Shown: piece after piece, positions 4,265 to 6,034 of the stretch
Layout of the letters: each line of letters starts with the position of its first letter
How positions within the stretch are numbered: position 1 is the stretch's first letter
Source of the DNA: Nitrospirota bacterium
Lineage (GTDB): Bacteria > Nitrospirota > UBA9217
Direction of reading: 5' to 3'
Assembly: GCA_021788515.1 (NCBI GenBank)
Contig: JAJYKN010000096.1
Location: 1-6,034, forward strand
Length of the DNA: 6,034 nucleotides
Position numbers and translations under genes: made by a program
The notes under the pieces: generated by a model
What the model was told of the DNA's origin: nothing
Seen by the model: only the letters and a program-made list of their open reading frames with translations
The model's database searches: none

Positions 4265-6034
4265 TCAGGAACTCAATCGCTGCTGAAAGCACGTTCCGGA
4301 AAACACCAGCCCGTTTGCGCCGTCGATGCTGATGGGATTACCTTCCTCAACGCGGGTATTTCCGATAACGGCATAGGGACGCCCCTGTTCATCCAGCAGC
4401 ATCTGCATATCAGCACAGGCGACCACCGCCGTCAGCCCGAATTTCTGCGCAAGGACCGCAGCGTGCGACGTAACGCCGCCGGACGCGGTAAGAATCCCAT
4501 TGACTGCCGGCATGAATGAGACATCGCCCGTATTCGCCGTTTTACGCAAGAGGATAATGGGCATGCCGGATTTCGTGCGCAGGCGCTCCAGGGAATCGAT
4601 CGTCGTTGCGAACGATGCAACGCCGCTCAGGGCTCCTCCGTGGGCGCCGATGCCGCTGCCGATCACCCGTGACCCCATGCCGCAAATCTCATCGAAGGTA
4701 TTAAAAAGCGTCCCTCCCTGCTCCATTCGCCTGGTCTGAAGCACTGAAAGAATGCGCCTGCCGGACGCATCCCGGGTATAGGTCGCCTCCACTTCCTGGG
4801 GAAGCCCGTCGAAAGCGTCCTCTATCCTTCGCGCGAGGTCCTGGTGCAGTCGGTACAGTTCAGGATCGTGGTCCTCGAGGCTTTGCCGGCCCGCTGTTGC
4901 CTGTCTGCGTGACAGCGGACGTCCGGATTTTCTTCCGGAAACGAGATCGTCGCCGCTGCTGCTTTCGAGCGTTTCACCGTAAACGACCGGATCGAGCGTC
5001 GCGGGGTCCCGCGTAAAAAAAACAGATGATCCTCCCCCCTCCCGGTTGCCGGAAACCATTTCCATCAACAGGACTGCCGTGCCCCACTGCTCCGATGTTC
5101 CGGTCGCAGTGCGATACTGTTTGGCCAGGACGCTGTTCCATGAGGCATACACGGCGCGGACGCAGTGCTGCAGTTGCAGATAGGCGTCGTCAGGGACCTG
5201 CAGATCCATTTCGCGGAGCCGCGACTTGTAGAGAGAAACGATGGCGCTCAAATGCCCGCCCTCCTGCGCTTTTTCCGGATCTTGTGAACGTACACTCCAA
5301 TAATCCGCAGCAATCCGTTCAAAGAATTCCATTTTCAGCCCCCATACTGCCGTTGCGTAATGCTCGATGAACCTCCGGTACGAGTCCCAGCAGAGTCCGG
5401 GATCGTTGGTCTCACGAATGAAGGCTTTGACGGTCTGATCGTTCATACCGCAGTACAGGATGGAAGACAGGATGCCGGGCATGGACAGGTATGAGCCGCT
5501 TCGCACGGAAAGAAACAAGGGCCGTTGGCCCGTGCCGAACGTCGCGTTGGTTTTCGTCTCCAGAATCTTCACCGCCTTTTGAAGAACTGCATTGAAGTCA
5601 TCCTGATTTTCCGGGAGGTCGAAGTCCGCGGTGAAACGCGCCGGGAGTACCACACCCCGGGGAACGATAAGTCCCTTGTCTTTGAGATAAACGAGATTTT
5701 TCGCCTTGTTTCCCAATTCCGGTCCGAGCGTCCTCGCTTCCTGAAGCGTCATCGTCTGGATATCGTAAACATCCAACTCCCCGGGCAGCCCGGCACGGTC
5801 ACGTCCCTTCTTCGAGCCAGGCGGCTCTGCAACGCGGAGAACGTGCACGAATGCTTCCAGAAGCCGGTCGAACTCGACAAGCCCCGGAATGCTGTTCAGA
5901 ATATCGCGCATGACCACGTCCGTTGCCTTGTCGTTAAAATCGGGGGAAGCCGTGTCCAGGTTCATGAGCTGCTCCGGAAGATCGTCATGAGGAAATTTTT
6001 CGACGATCGCAACGAGCGAACCGTGGAAGGTCCT
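4265..6034 (-). CDS. PPDK-type PEP/pyruvate-binding domain protein lacking the C-terminal TIM barrel; N terminus probably beyond the window
   Basis: Numbering is from the ATG at 5965. Residues about 80-415 match the nucleotide-binding (ATP-grasp-like) part of pyruvate phosphate dikinase: LGPELGNKAKNL (80-91), LSVRSGSYLSMPG (152-164), a W-D-x-Y-R-R-F-I segment (193-200), WGTAVLLMEMV (294-304), FFTRDPAT (316-323), YGE (329-331) and LQTRRME (409-415). The swivelling phosphohistidine domain follows, with GGVTSHAAVLAQKFGL (496-511) and its catalytic His at 501. The protein stops at 566, so the barrel that binds PEP/pyruvate in PPDK and PEP synthase is missing. An ATP-dependent phosphoryl transfer through His501 is likely, but the acceptor is unknown. 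The frame stays open to the window edge for 23 more coding-like codons, so it is probably partial. However, GGAG six bases before the ATG at 5965 makes that start possible. At least 80 residues precede the PPDK homology, more than in PPDK itself, implying an extra N-terminal domain. Confidence 0.88.
   Translation of the reverse strand, partial: RTFHGSLVAIVEKFPHDDLPEQLMNLDTASPDFNDKATDVVMRDILNSIPGLVEFDRLLEAFVHVLRVAEPPGSKKGRDRAGLPGELDVYDIQTMTLQEARTLGPELGNKAKNLVYLKDKGLIVPRGVVLPARFTADFDLPENQDDFNAVLQKAVKILETKTNATFGTGQRPLFLSVRSGSYLSMPGILSSILYCGMNDQTVKAFIRETNDPGLCWDSYRRFIEHYATAVWGLKMEFFERIAADYWSVRSQDPEKAQEGGHLSAIVSLYKSRLREMDLQVPDDAYLQLQHCVRAVYASWNSVLAKQYRTATGTSEQWGTAVLLMEMVSGNREGGGSSVFFTRDPATLDPVVYGETLESSSGDDLVSGRKSGRPLSRRQATAGRQSLEDHDPELYRLHQDLARRIEDAFDGLPQEVEATYTRDASGRRILSVLQTRRMEQGGTLFNTFDEICGMGSRVIGSGIGAHGGALSGVASFATTIDSLERLRTKSGMPIILLRKTANTGDVSFMPAVNGILTASGGVTSHAAVLAQKFGLTAVVACADMQMLLDEQGRPYAVIGNTRVEEGNPISIDGANGLVFSGTCFQQRLSS

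Overview
The window looks like bacterial chromosome of moderate-to-high GC. It has full-length housekeeping-type genes with high-GC codon choice, separated by clearly AT-richer intergenic DNA. A strong sigma-54-type promoter, an RpoS-like sigma factor and a PPDK-like protein without its PEP barrel would fit a Desulfobacterota/Deltaproteobacteria or Nitrospirota-like genome. That placement is inference from gene content only. I see no complete mobile element, tRNA, rRNA or CRISPR array.

Layout, left to right. Positions 1-299 are AT-richer and hold only a doubtful small minus-strand ORF (22-231), two adjacent hairpins (232-262), and two -10-like boxes that overlap on opposite strands (285-291). 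Positions 300-2288 (+) encode a complete 662-residue CPA2-family cation:proton antiporter with a membrane exchanger domain and cytoplasmic RCK/TrkA domains. The 156-base gap that follows is unusually rich in signals: an 18-bp dyad (2304-2321), a perfect 12-bp palindrome (2373-2384) and a near-consensus sigma-54 promoter (2381-2396). These lie ahead of a small lipoprotein gene (2445-2843, +) of the YtkA/FixH-like type. That gene ends in a strong intrinsic terminator (2886-2937) whose T-tract touches the stop codon of the next gene.

The next gene is convergent: 2937-3932 (-) encodes a 331-residue RpoS-like group 2 sigma-70-family factor. Its leader carries a good ribosome binding site and a 12-bp-arm inverted repeat (3971-4001). 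Two extended -10 candidates lie upstream, together with a degenerate sigma-54-like element. The remainder of the 332-base gap up to 4264 is non-coding and contains several TGAACCA/TGGTTCA-type inverted repeats, possibly an eroded insertion-sequence end. From 4265 to the window edge (-) runs a protein with the PPDK-type ATP-grasp and phosphohistidine domains. It ends just after the histidine domain and is probably cut at its N terminus by the window edge.

The genes do not form one operon. The antiporter and lipoprotein are co-directional but appear separately controlled. The sigma factor and PPDK-like gene are co-directional but separated by 332 bases. The most interesting thread is regulatory: a sigma-54 promoter with plausible enhancer architecture drives an envelope lipoprotein, and a weaker sigma-54-like match precedes an alternative sigma factor. 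No wholly new multi-gene system is evident.
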